From: Candidatus Enterococcus willemsii
GTDB lineage: Bacteria; Bacillota; Bacilli; Lactobacillales; Enterococcaceae
Assembly (NCBI RefSeq): GCF_009933335.1
Contig: NZ_MAEL01000045.1
Span: 1 to 64,000, forward strand
Length of the DNA: 64,000 bases
Direction: 5' to 3'
Position numbers and translations under genes: made by a program. Of this stretch, positions 28,707 to 37,119 are shown piece after piece; the first letter of the stretch is position 1, and each line of letters starts with the position of its first letter. The notes below the pieces were generated by a model. The model was not told the DNA's origin. It saw only the letters and a list, made by a program, of their open reading frames with translations, and ran no database searches.

Positions 28707-30973
28707 TATTTGGTTGTATAGGTAGTTGAATCAGCTGTTGCTAATAAAGGACTAATTGTTTCGATAGCAATTAATGACAATTCATGCATAGCACGCGTAG
28801 CAATCGTATAAAGGACTAACTTGTCTTGTTCTGTTTGGAATGCTTGATTGATGTTCCACGCAACCACACGGTCAAATTCTAAACCTTTGGCTAAAAATGC
28901 TGGAATAATCATAATTGGACGTTTCATAAAGTCTTCTTCAGAAACGATTAATTGAATTTTTTCCTTTAAATCATTAGTTAATGAGGCATACAAAGTCTCA
29001 CATTCATCTGTTGTTTTACAAATAATCGCTGTCCGCCAACGACGATTTTTTTCTTCGTCTTGTAACTCATTTGCTAACCATTGCATGGCTTTATCCGGTT
29101 GGGTTTGGATGATACGTGGTAGAGGACCACGGCGCGCTGTAGTTTTTACTTGGTCTTCTTGAGACAAGAATTGATTTGCAAAATTAGTGATTTCTTCTGT
29201 TGAGCGATAACTAGTCGTTAATTGGTAGCGTGCTACTGTTTCTGTTGGGAACAGTTGATCCAAGGAATGGACAATGGTTTCATTCCCAAATACTTTTTGG
29301 TTTAAATCACCACACAAAGTCATTCCGGCTTTGGGATAAAGCTCTCGTAATAAGGCGACTTGTGCGGGTGGAAAATCTTGCATTTCATCAACGAAGATAA
29401 AACGTGCTTTTTGTTCAATGCTCATTGGATATAAACCACGTACTAGTAACGTATATAGCAAGGCATCTTCTTGTGATAATTGACGAGTTCGTAATGATTG
29501 ACGAGTTTGCTGAATAGATTGTAACCACTCATCTTCTGAAATTTCAGCTGCTTTCAGCAAATCGCCGGTTGTTTGTTTTAAGAAATGCAAATACTGTTTT
29601 GGAAAATGAATAAATTGAAACTGATTGACGCCACGGGTCATTGCCCGGAATTTCTTACGCACGATTTGTCGGCGAACTTTGTTGAATAAGCGACGTTCGT
29701 TCTCCTCAGAATCTTCTAAATTAGGGTCATTTTCGAAGATTTCTTGGACTTTTTCACGTGTTGCTTCTTTGACCCATGATTTTTTGGCTTCCTCTTTTTC
29801 AAGACCGCCAATTTTTTTCAAAATTTTAGTTTGTAGTAACTGTGTCCGTTGATATAACGGCAATTGTGGATTTGTTTCTTGATACCATTGACGAATTTGT
29901 TGTTTGGTAATATATGTGTCACCTTTTACTTTGAGGTCACGGAAAAGGGGACCAAAGTTTGTAATTGATTGAAGATAATTCGGAATTTGTTGCACTAAAG
30001 CGAGACCGTTTTTTAGTTTTTCCACTCGATCGTTTGCACCTGTTAAGAAGTTTTCTTCTTGTTGTTCTTCTTTTATGATTTCATAATTTGGTAATAAATT
30101 TTGTAAGAATGATCGGAAAGTCCGTGTAGGCACTTCACTTTCACCTAAAGAAGGTAACACCATGGCGATATAGTCTGAAAATAGATGGTTCGGTGAAAAT
30201 AACAACACTTGTTGGTCATCAAGCCATTTGCGATTACGATATAATAGAAAAGCAATTCGCTGCAAGAGTGCAGAAGTTTTGCCACTACCAGCAATTCCTT
30301 CAATTAACATTACCTTACTGGTTGTATCGCGAATGATTTGGTTTTGTGCTTTTTGAATCGTTGAAACGATGTTCTTCATTTGTGAAGAAGAAGCTTCGTC
30401 TAAAATTTCCAATAAGAATTCGTCGTTAATCACTTCAGAAGTATCGACCATTGAAAGCAATTGACCATCACTAATTTTGAATTGACGTTTTAGTAGGAGT
30501 TCAACTTCAAATTCATCGGTATCTGTTTGATAAAAAGTCGGTCCTAACTCGCCTTCATAATAGAGATTAGCAATTGGTGCGCGCCAGTCAATGACAATCG
30601 TTTCTTCTTTGCTATCTCGTAAAGAGGAAATTCCTAGATACAGCGTTTCTTTTGGTTCATTTCCTTCTGTAAAATCAATTCGGGCAAAATAAGGATTGCC
30701 GGACATTGTTGTTAATGTTTTTAAACGTTTTTCTTGTGATTCTGCTGTTTGATAACGCAACATTAATTCTTGTTCGTGTTGTTGGTATTCTAGTACCGAT
30801 TCATAAAAGGCTTCTTCCGACCCTGTGTTAATTCGTTTGTCTGAAATCTCCTTTAACTGTGATTGCAAGGTGTCTTGTAATGTGTCTTGTTGTTTCTTGA
30901 TTAATTCTTGTTCATTTTGAATCACTTGAATGGTGGATTCAACATGTTGCTGTTCGAGTAAACGTTCTTCCAT
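28706..30973 (-). CDS. helD: HelD-like RNA polymerase recycling ATPase
   Basis: A 755-residue UvrD/Rep-like superfamily I protein. The first 90 residues are coiled-coil rich (the arm that enters the RNA polymerase channel in HelD), then Walker A GIAGSGKT (226-233) and Walker B FIFVDEMQDF. C-terminal motifs include CGDLNQKVFG, TTSYRSTEEI and IIPAFLAKGLEFDRV. HelD frees RNA polymerase from stalled or terminated complexes. I chose ATG 30973 with GGAGG upstream. Its length fits HelD better than PcrA or UvrD. Confidence 0.9.
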   Translation of the reverse strand: MEERLLEQQHVESTIQVIQNEQELIKKQQDTLQDTLQSQLKEISDKRINTGSEEAFYESVLEYQQHEQELMLRYQTAESQEKRLKTLTTMSGNPYFARIDFTEGNEPKETLYLGISSLRDSKEETIVIDWRAPIANLYYEGELGPTFYQTDTDEFEVELLLKRQFKISDGQLLSMVDTSEVINDEFLLEILDEASSSQMKNIVSTIQKAQNQIIRDTTSKVMLIEGIAGSGKTSALLQRIAFLLYRNRKWLDDQQVLLFSPNHLFSDYIAMVLPSLGESEVPTRTFRSFLQNLLPNYEIIKEEQQEENFLTGANDRVEKLKNGLALVQQIPNYLQSITNFGPLFRDLKVKGDTYITKQQIRQWYQETNPQLPLYQRTQLLQTKILKKIGGLEKEEAKKSWVKEATREKVQEIFENDPNLEDSEENERRLFNKVRRQIVRKKFRAMTRGVNQFQFIHFPKQYLHFLKQTTGDLLKAAEISEDEWLQSIQQTRQSLRTRQLSQEDALLYTLLVRGLYPMSIEQKARFIFVDEMQDFPPAQVALLRELYPKAGMTLCGDLNQKVFGNETIVHSLDQLFPTETVARYQLTTSYRSTEEITNFANQFLSQEDQVKTTARRGPLPRIIQTQPDKAMQWLANELQDEEKNRRWRTAIICKTTDECETLYASLTNDLKEKIQLIVSEEDFMKRPIMIIPAFLAKGLEFDRVVAWNINQAFQTEQDKLVLYTIATRAMHELSLIAIETISPLLATADSTTYTTK

Positions 30974-31280
30974 GCGGCAACCTCCTAAAAAATATAGCCC
31001 CAAAATTATAGCACATAACGAACTTAGATGGGGAATAAAAAATCTTTATTCCTACAATAGCGTGAGTTATGAATACACCAATTTTTCTGATATAAATTAG
31101 CATCGTTAAATTTCCTAAAATGTTTCACGGGTAGTTCCAAGTGATTATATGGATTTTATTATGCTAGATAAGCATTTTCGTTATTTCGTTAGTAGTTTTA
31201 TTTTTGTTTCGTGAAACATTTAATGTGTCGTGGCAGTTGCGAATACTAAGCACCTAAGCAAGCTAGCTTAGTAATAAGCT

Positions 31281-31385
31281 TGATAAATAAGGGATTATCA
31301 GGTGGTATTAATTTTTACGTTATCCACAGATAATTAAAATACGCATAAAACAGTCTTTATTTTTTTGATAAACAAAACTTATCAA
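31281..31385. promoter_or_regulatory. Three GATAA/TTATC dyads
   Basis: TGATAA-8-TTATCA (31281-31300), TTATC-4-GATAA (31320-31333) and TTGATAA-7-TTATCAA (31365-31385). The last overlaps the putative -35 region of the GNAT gene. They look like operators of one regulator, which I cannot name. Confidence 0.4.
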
Positions 31386-31407
31386 TTATTTATACTCGTG
31401 ATACTAT
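31379..31407 (+). promoter_or_regulatory. Probable promoter of the GNAT gene
   Basis: -35 TTATCA (31379-31384) and extended -10 TGATACTAT (31399-31407) are 17 bp apart. The -35 overlaps the right arm of a TTGATAA/TTATCAA dyad. Confidence 0.45.
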
Positions 31408-31453
31408 TAGAAAAAATAACATTTTTTAGAAAGACTAAAAAAGGAGGATGGCT

Positions 31454-31969
31454 ATGTTAAACTTCGTGCGACCATCATTACAATATAAACAACAAATTTT
31501 AGATTATCGTCAAATTTTTGAAGAAACGGTAGAATCAATGGATGGTTCATCTTTTTTAGCGCAAATGCCATCGGTAGAAGCGTGGCTAGCTGTGTTAGAA
31601 AAAATGCGCAAGGAGCAGCCTCCTGTTGAGTTGGCGCCTAGTGAAACGTGGCTAATTATTGATAAGGGGACTCTCGTGGGGATGTCCAATTTACGTTTTC
31701 GTTTGTGTAATGACTACTTGGAAGCGTTTGGTGGACATATTGGTTATTCCGTCCATCCGAATTATCGAAAACAAGGGTATGGCACACAGATATTAAGAGC
31801 GACTTTATTAGAAGCTAAAAAAAGAGGTATGACTGAACTTTTAGTGACTTGCAACGATAACAATATAGGGTCAGCTAAAATTATTGAAGCCAATCATGGG
31901 CAATTAGAAAAGAAAGTTTTGGATACGACGAATCAAGAAATTATTCGACGATATTGGATTACGTTATAA
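31454..31969 (+). CDS. GNAT family N-acetyltransferase
   Basis: A 171-residue acetyltransferase. The acetyl-CoA motif A is GYSVHPNYRKQGYGTQILRATL. The following segment TELLVTCNDNNIGSAKIIEANHG is typical of GNATs that act on small molecules or peptides. The substrate is unknown. I chose ATG 31454 because AAGGAGG (31441-31447) is correctly spaced for it and touches the ATG at 31448. It stands alone. Confidence 0.85.
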   Translation: MLNFVRPSLQYKQQILDYRQIFEETVESMDGSSFLAQMPSVEAWLAVLEKMRKEQPPVELAPSETWLIIDKGTLVGMSNLRFRLCNDYLEAFGGHIGYSVHPNYRKQGYGTQILRATLLEAKKRGMTELLVTCNDNNIGSAKIIEANHGQLEKKVLDTTNQEIIRRYWITL

Positions 31970-32034
31970 GTTTTTATTTCAAATGGTATTTTCAAGAGAT
32001 TTATTTAAAAAAAATCAAATTTGTAAGATAATTC

Positions 32035-32063
32035 TGGACTATATCGGATATATATCCTATAGT
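32035..32063 (+). promoter_or_regulatory. asnB promoter with a palindrome in the spacer
   Basis: -35 TGGACT (32035-32040) and -10 TATAGT (32058-32063), 17 bp apart. The spacer contains the perfect 12 bp palindrome GGATATATATCC (32046-32057), an operator candidate. Confidence 0.45.
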
Positions 32064-32131
32064 AAATTAGACTATTGTCAAATAATGATAAATAAAATAG
32101 TAATGAATTTTTAGATAGGTGGATTTATTAT

Positions 32132-33991
32132 ATGTGTGGAATCGTGGGTTTTGTGACGAATAAATATACAATTGAAGAAAAAAAAGAACAAATACATCAA
32201 ATGATGGATCGGATTGTGCATCGTGGGCCTGATAGTTCAGGTGAATTTGTCGATGATCACGTTGCCTTGGGATTCCGTCGTTTAAGTATTATCGATTTAA
32301 AAAGTGGCGATCAACCAATTTTTAATGAAGATCGTACGAAAGCAATTATTTTTAATGGAGAAATTTATAATTTCCAAGAATTACGTAAAGAATTAGAAGC
32401 CAAAGGGCATATTTTTACAACGAAAGCCGATACAGAAGTCATTTTACACGGATATGAAGAATATGGCACAGATGTTGTGAAAAAATTAAGAGGAATGTTT
32501 TCTTTTGCGATTTGGGATCGTGAAAAGCAAGAATTGTTTGGTGCGCGTGACCATTTTGGTATTAAACCTTATTATTACTATCATGGAAATGATACGTTTA
32601 TGTTTGGTTCTGAAATTAAAAGTTTCTTAGATCATCCAGATTTCGTCAAAGAAGTGAATAAGAAAGCATTAAAACCATACATGACTTTCCAATATTCAGC
32701 AATTGATGAAACATTCTTTAAGAATGTGTATCGTATTCCAGAAGGGCATTACTTTTTTGTTCGCAATGGTGAGTTAGAAATGACTCAATATTGGGATGCA
32801 GATTTTTCAGAAGAAGAGATGACATTAGAACAAGCCATCGATTTAATTGATGATGCTGTGCAAGAATCAGTAGCTGCGCATTCCATTAGTGATGTGAAAT
32901 TAGGAACCTTTTTATCAAGTGGTGTAGATTCAAGCTTTGTAACGTCTGTAAGTAAACCAAACTATACATTTTCAATTGGTTTTGGTGACAAGAGCTATAA
33001 CGAGTCACATGAAGCGAAGAAATTAACTGAAAAATTAGGGTTACGCAATTTTTCTAAATTAGTAACTAGTGATGAAGCGTTTAATGCTTTTCCGAATATT
33101 CAATACCATTTAGATGAGCCTTCATCAAACCCATCTTGCGTGCCTTTGTATTTCTTAGCGAAACTTGCGCGTGAACAAGTAACGGTTGTGCTTTCAGGTG
33201 AGGGTGCAGATGAATTATTCGCAGGTTATACAGATTATGGTTTTGCAACCAAATCAAGAACGGTTCGAGTGTTTGCTGAAAAATTAAAAAAATTACCCAA
33301 AAATACTCGTTATAGCTTGGCGCGTACAATTAAAAAAATGCCAACCTTTAAAGGTAGCTTACATCTGTATAAATCTTTAGCACCAGCAGAAGATTTCTTT
33401 ATTGGGCAAGCATTTGTTTTTGAAGAAGATGAAGCTGATCAAATTTTACAGCCAGCTTATCAAAAGAGCGTGACAGTGAGAGAAATTGCGCAAGCGCAAT
33501 ATGATAAAGTACCGAATTTACCAGAAGTGAAAAAAATGCAATATTTAGATATTCACCAATGGATGCCTAAAGATATTTTATTAAAAGCCGATAAAATGAC
33601 AATGGCGCATTCTTTAGAAGCTCGTACACCATTACTAGATATTCGAATGATGGAATTGGCAGAAAGAATTCCAGTGAAATATTTAATGAATGCTGAAAAT
33701 ACAAAATATGCCTTTCGAAAAGCAGCTAATCGTCATTTACCGGATGAATGGGCTGATCGTGAAAAATTAGGATTCCCAGTACCGATTAAAGATTGGTTAC
33801 ATGAAGAAAAGTTCTACAAAGAAGTTCGTAGTGTATTTGAGCTAGACTATGTACCGGAATTCTTTGACCAAGCAAAAATCCTTGAAATGCTGGATAAAAA
33901 TTATACGCAAGAAATTGATGCTCGTCGTAAAATCTGGACAATCTATTCTTTCTTAGTGTGGTATAAAGTTTATTTTGTCGATGAAAAATAA
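32132..33991 (+). CDS. asnB: Glutamine-dependent asparagine synthase (probable D-Asp amidator)
   Basis: A 619-residue two-domain amidotransferase. Cys2 (MCGIVGF) is the glutaminase nucleophile. The synthetase domain has the PP-loop FLSSGVDSSF and the SGEGADELFAGY motif. Usual members make L-asparagine. Here the next two genes are a D-aspartate ligase and an aspartate racemase, the same set that builds the D-isoAsx cross-bridge in E. faecium and Lactococcus, where AsnH amidates bound D-Asp. I infer the AsnH role from context. A free-asparagine role remains possible. Confidence 0.85.
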   Translation: MCGIVGFVTNKYTIEEKKEQIHQMMDRIVHRGPDSSGEFVDDHVALGFRRLSIIDLKSGDQPIFNEDRTKAIIFNGEIYNFQELRKELEAKGHIFTTKADTEVILHGYEEYGTDVVKKLRGMFSFAIWDREKQELFGARDHFGIKPYYYYHGNDTFMFGSEIKSFLDHPDFVKEVNKKALKPYMTFQYSAIDETFFKNVYRIPEGHYFFVRNGELEMTQYWDADFSEEEMTLEQAIDLIDDAVQESVAAHSISDVKLGTFLSSGVDSSFVTSVSKPNYTFSIGFGDKSYNESHEAKKLTEKLGLRNFSKLVTSDEAFNAFPNIQYHLDEPSSNPSCVPLYFLAKLAREQVTVVLSGEGADELFAGYTDYGFATKSRTVRVFAEKLKKLPKNTRYSLARTIKKMPTFKGSLHLYKSLAPAEDFFIGQAFVFEEDEADQILQPAYQKSVTVREIAQAQYDKVPNLPEVKKMQYLDIHQWMPKDILLKADKMTMAHSLEARTPLLDIRMMELAERIPVKYLMNAENTKYAFRKAANRHLPDEWADREKLGFPVPIKDWLHEEKFYKEVRSVFELDYVPEFFDQAKILEMLDKNYTQEIDARRKIWTIYSFLVWYKVYFVDEK

Positions 33992-34095
33992 ACTAGCTGT
34001 TCCCTTGTATTTTTGATTTATGTTATACTGGTATCGTCTTGTTTTATTTGTCAAGAATGTATAAAGCAATCAATAAAAGGAAATAATTATCTAAT

Positions 34096-35361
34096 TTGAG
34101 AATGAAAGAATGTGTTTTAACAGTGAATAAAAAAATGAACGAACAATTTCAACCCATTTTATTGGGTAGCGACATCAATGTTTATGGTATGGCACGTTCC
34201 TTTTACGAAGAATATGGGATTGTGTCTGAAGCTCACAGTGCGGCATTCCTTTCAGCAACAAAATACAGTAAAATTGTGAATGTTCATGCCCACCAAGGGT
34301 TTAATGAGTCTGAAGGTTTTATTGCTGTGATGCGTCAGCTGATGAAAGAATACGAAAACGATACTCGAAAGTTGTTATTAGTTCCTTGTGGCGATGTCTA
34401 CACAGAATTAGTGACACATCATAAAGAAGAACTTTCAGAACGCTTTATCTGTCCAACAGTAAATGCTGAAATTCAAGAATTGTTATCAAATAAAGTATCT
34501 TTTTACGAAACGTGTGAAAAGTATGGCTTACCTTATCCTGAAACGCTAATTATTACGAAAGAGCTTTTCGAACAAAAGCGATCAATTACATTGCCATTTG
34601 CTTTTCCAGTAGCCTTGAAACCAGCTAATAGTGTAGAATACTTGGATGTTGAATTTGAAGGGCGTAAAAAAGCCTTTATTATTTCAGAACAACAAGAATT
34701 AGATGGCGTATTGGCTAAGATTTATGCTGCAGGCTATCGTTCAGAAATGATTTGTCAAAACTTTATTCCTGGTGATGATTCTCGGATGCGTGTATTAAAT
34801 GCTTATGTTGATCAAAATCATCATGTGCGTATGATGTGTCTGGGACATCCATTACTTGAGGATCCAACACCGCAATCAGTGGGAAACTATGTTGCAATCA
34901 TGCCAGATTACAATGAAAAAATTTGTAAACAAATTAAAGCGTTTCTTGAAGAAATTGAGTACACAGGATTTGCAAACTTTGATATGAAGTATGATGAACG
35001 TGATGGTGAATATAAATTATTTGAAATTAATTTACGCCAAGGTCGTAGCAGTTTCTTTGTGACATTAAGTGGGTACAATTTAGCAAAATACTTAGTAGAA
35101 GATTATATCCTAAATATCCCTTCAACAGAAACGATTTATGGTAAAGGGGATAAATTATGGATTGGCGTGCCTAAAAAAATTCTTCTGAAATATATTGCTG
35201 AAGGACCTGACAAAGAAGAGATGAAACGTTATCTTAAAACGAAACAATATGGATCAACTATTTATTATAATAAAGATATGAATGTTAAACGGTACCTATT
35301 AGTGCAACATATTTTCCGTGGGTACTATGGACGTTACAAAAAATACTTTAGAAAGAAATAG
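34096..35361 (+). CDS. D-aspartate ligase for peptidoglycan cross-bridge (ATP-grasp)
   Basis: About 420 residues, of the carbamoyl-phosphate-synthase-like ATP-grasp type. Segments FPVALKPANSVEYLDVEFEG (ATP site) and GFANFDMKYDER...FEINLRQGRS (metal and phosphate site) are clear. It matches in type and context the Asl/AslA enzymes that attach D-Asp through its beta-carboxyl to Lys of UDP-MurNAc-pentapeptide. The start is uncertain: TTG 34096, ATG 34102, GTG 34123 or ATG 34135 (MNEQFQPILLG). AAAGGAAA near 34075-34083 fits the first best. Confidence 0.85.
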   Translation: MRMKECVLTVNKKMNEQFQPILLGSDINVYGMARSFYEEYGIVSEAHSAAFLSATKYSKIVNVHAHQGFNESEGFIAVMRQLMKEYENDTRKLLLVPCGDVYTELVTHHKEELSERFICPTVNAEIQELLSNKVSFYETCEKYGLPYPETLIITKELFEQKRSITLPFAFPVALKPANSVEYLDVEFEGRKKAFIISEQQELDGVLAKIYAAGYRSEMICQNFIPGDDSRMRVLNAYVDQNHHVRMMCLGHPLLEDPTPQSVGNYVAIMPDYNEKICKQIKAFLEEIEYTGFANFDMKYDERDGEYKLFEINLRQGRSSFFVTLSGYNLAKYLVEDYILNIPSTETIYGKGDKLWIGVPKKILLKYIAEGPDKEEMKRYLKTKQYGSTIYYNKDMNVKRYLLVQHIFRGYYGRYKKYFRKK

Positions 35362-36087
35362 ATGTGTATGAAAAACTTTTTTGCTATTTTAGGTGGGATG
35401 GGAACACTAGCGACTGAAGCTTTTGTTCAACTATTAAATGAACGCACACCCAATCATTCCGATCAAGATTATTTGAATTATTTGTTGATTAATCATGCGA
35501 CAGTTCCCGATCGCACAGCGTTTATTTTGGGAAAATCAAATGAAAATCCTGCGACAAAACTCAAAGAAGATTTGATACAGTATACACCTCTTCAACCAAA
35601 CTTTTTTGTGTTAACTTGTAACACAGCGCATCACTTTTATGATGAATTAACTAGTGTCACTTCTGTACCAATTCTTCATATGCCACGCTTGGCAGTCAAA
35701 GCTATCTTAGCAAAATTTGGGCGTGATGATCGACCAGTGCGTGTAGGAGTATTAGCGACTGAAGGGACTATTCAATCAAAAGTGTATGAAAAAGAGTTAT
35801 TGGCACATCAAGAAATAGATGTGGTTATTCCACCAATGGAAATTCAAACACAAGTGACCAATCTTATTTATCGAGACATCAAAGAAAATAATTTTTTGAA
35901 TGAAGAATTGTATTTTTCTATTCTTGAGAAAATGATAAAAGAACATGCGTGTGATGTTTTGTTATTAGGGTGTACCGAACTTTCATTGATGGAAGAAGTA
36001 ACTAAACAAACGCTCTATCCAGTTGTCGATGCACAATCTGAATTAGTGGATGAAACGATTCGCTTGGCTTTGGAAGCAAGAGATTAA
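35362..36087 (+). CDS. Aspartate racemase
   Basis: A 241-residue Asp/Glu racemase superfamily protein that converts L-Asp to D-Asp for the ligase upstream. The two catalytic cysteines are Cys86 in LTCNTAH and Cys204 in LLGCTELS. It begins directly after the ligase stop codon, so the two are coupled. An ATG at 35368 is an alternative start. The order ligase-racemase matches the E. faecium Asl/Rac pair. Confidence 0.9.
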   Translation: MCMKNFFAILGGMGTLATEAFVQLLNERTPNHSDQDYLNYLLINHATVPDRTAFILGKSNENPATKLKEDLIQYTPLQPNFFVLTCNTAHHFYDELTSVTSVPILHMPRLAVKAILAKFGRDDRPVRVGVLATEGTIQSKVYEKELLAHQEIDVVIPPMEIQTQVTNLIYRDIKENNFLNEELYFSILEKMIKEHACDVLLLGCTELSLMEEVTKQTLYPVVDAQSELVDETIRLALEARD

Positions 36088-36092
36088 TCACG

Positions 36093-36128
36093 AAAAGGAC
36101 ATTTTCATTATTGAACGTGTCCTTTTTT
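36093..36128 (+). terminator. Terminator after the D-Asx cassette
   Basis: AAAAGGACA (36093-36101) pairs with TGTCCTTTT (36118-36126), followed by T residues. Confidence 0.8.
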
Positions 36129-36130
36129 GT

Positions 36131-36159
36131 TTGTACAATATTTAGTTGCGCGCTATAAT
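36131..36159 (+). promoter_or_regulatory. Promoter of the DUF488 gene
   Basis: -35 TTGTAC (36131-36136) and perfect -10 TATAAT (36154-36159), 17 bp apart and 22 bp before the ATG. Confidence 0.65.
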
Positions 36160-36180
36160 TTACTCAGGAGATGAGCAAAA

Positions 36181-36552
36181 ATGGGCAAACTCAAAATCAA
36201 ACGAGCCTATGAAGAAATGACACCTGAAGATGGCAAGCGAATTCTAGTGGATCGTGTGTGGCCTCGAGGGATAAAAAAAGAGACCTTACATTTAGATTTG
36301 TGGGCAAAAGACATCGCTCCAACTAAAGAATTACGCCAGCAATTTAATCATCAAGTCGAAAAATTTTCATGGTTTCAAACGAACTATCGCACAGAATTAG
36401 CTGCTAATTCTTCTGTAACTGCTTTTATTCAACAAATTAGTGAATGGTTACAAACAGAGAATGTTACATTGATTTATAGTGCGAAAGATACCCAACACAA
36501 TCAAGCGGTGGTGTTAGCTCAATTTTTGAAAGAAGAACTAGCTATTTGCTAA
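36181..36552 (+). CDS. DUF488 family protein
   Basis: A 123-residue protein of the YeaO/DUF488 type. Family marks are [25 protein letters not shown] near the N-terminus and [18 protein letters not shown] near the C-terminus. The function of the family is not settled. It has its own promoter and is followed after 22 bp by a small tautomerase gene. Confidence 0.85.
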   Translation: MGKLKIKRAYEEMTPEDGKRILVDRVWPRGIKKETLHLDLWAKDIAPTKELRQQFNHQVEKFSWFQTNYRTELAANSSVTAFIQQISEWLQTENVTLIYSAKDTQHNQAVVLAQFLKEELAIC

Positions 36553-36574
36553 ATTGAAGAAAAGAGGAAATAAT

Positions 36575-36751
36575 ATGCCATTTGTTCATATTGAATTAAT
36601 CGAAGGACGTAAACCCGAACAATTAGAAGCAATGATGAAAGAAGTAACAGAAGCTATCCACAAAACAAGTGGTGCACCGAAAGAAAATATCCACGTGATT
36701 ATCAATGAATTGAAAAAAGGGACTTACGGAAATAACGGTGAATGGAAATAA
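36575..36751 (+). CDS. 4-oxalocrotonate tautomerase family protein
   Basis: A 58-residue small tautomerase. After removal of Met, Pro1 would be the catalytic base ([11 protein letters not shown]). The 62-residue-class length and the IHVIINEL strand fit the 4-OT/YwhB type. The natural substrate is unknown. I chose the ATG at 36575 because only this start puts Pro at position 2. AGAGGAAA lies upstream. Confidence 0.85.
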   Translation: MPFVHIELIEGRKPEQLEAMMKEVTEAIHKTSGAPKENIHVIINELKKGTYGNNGEWK

Positions 36752-36764
36752 ATTAATTTCTTAC

Positions 36765-36793
36765 TTGCAATTTTCTGTAAGAAGTGGTTAAAT
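36765..36793 (+). promoter_or_regulatory. Probable thrS promoter
   Basis: -35 TTGCAA (36765-36770), 17 bp spacer, -10 TTAAAT (36788-36793). The T-box leader begins just downstream. Confidence 0.45.
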
Positions 36794-36799
36794 GATACC

Positions 36800-37036
36800 A
36801 TAATTGATTGATGAGAAAGACAACTGCACTTGAGAGTCTTCGATAAGAGAGGAAAAGCTAGGCTGAAACTTTTCCAGAAGAAAACCAAGGAATGACCACT
36901 TTCGAAACTTTTGTTGAAGCAAAAGCGGTCGTACCGTTATCACGTTAGAGGAACACGTTTATTTTTCGTGTTTAAAATTAGGTGGAACCACGAATTTTCG
37001 TCCTAGTGTCACAATTGTGATGCTAGGACTTTTTTT
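36800..37036 (+). promoter_or_regulatory. T-box leader of thrS
   Basis: The conserved antiterminator T-box AGGTGGAACCACG lies at about 36980-36992, after a long stem I region. A candidate specifier codon ACC (threonine) is at 36895-36897. The terminator stem is 37001-37013 with 37016-37028, followed by seven T residues. Uncharged tRNA-Thr would favour the antiterminator and read-through into thrS. The gap from 36752 to 37119 holds only this element and its promoter. Confidence 0.92.
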
Positions 37037-37119
37037 ATTGTAAGACATCTATACGATGGAACAGGAACTTACAATACGACTTTCTTATCAATCAATAATA
37101 CGAACTAGGAGGAACTAAA

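Larger units (their letters stand above)
31004..31453. other. Gene-free region with dyads between helD and the GNAT gene
   Basis: About 450 bp without a credible reading frame. It holds two inverted parS-like half-sites (31118-31129 and 31210-31221), a CTAAGC/GCTTAG hairpin (31253-31270), three GATAA/TTATC dyads (31281-31300, 31320-31333, 31365-31385), one exact DnaA box TTATCCACA (31320-31328) and a likely promoter for the GNAT gene. I recognise no RNA gene. Confidence 0.5.

Noticed and set aside
31320-31328. Replication origin at the DnaA box
   Set aside because: Only one exact DnaA box is present, and dnaA, dnaN, rpmH or gyr genes are absent. One such 9-mer is expected by chance about once in a window of this size.
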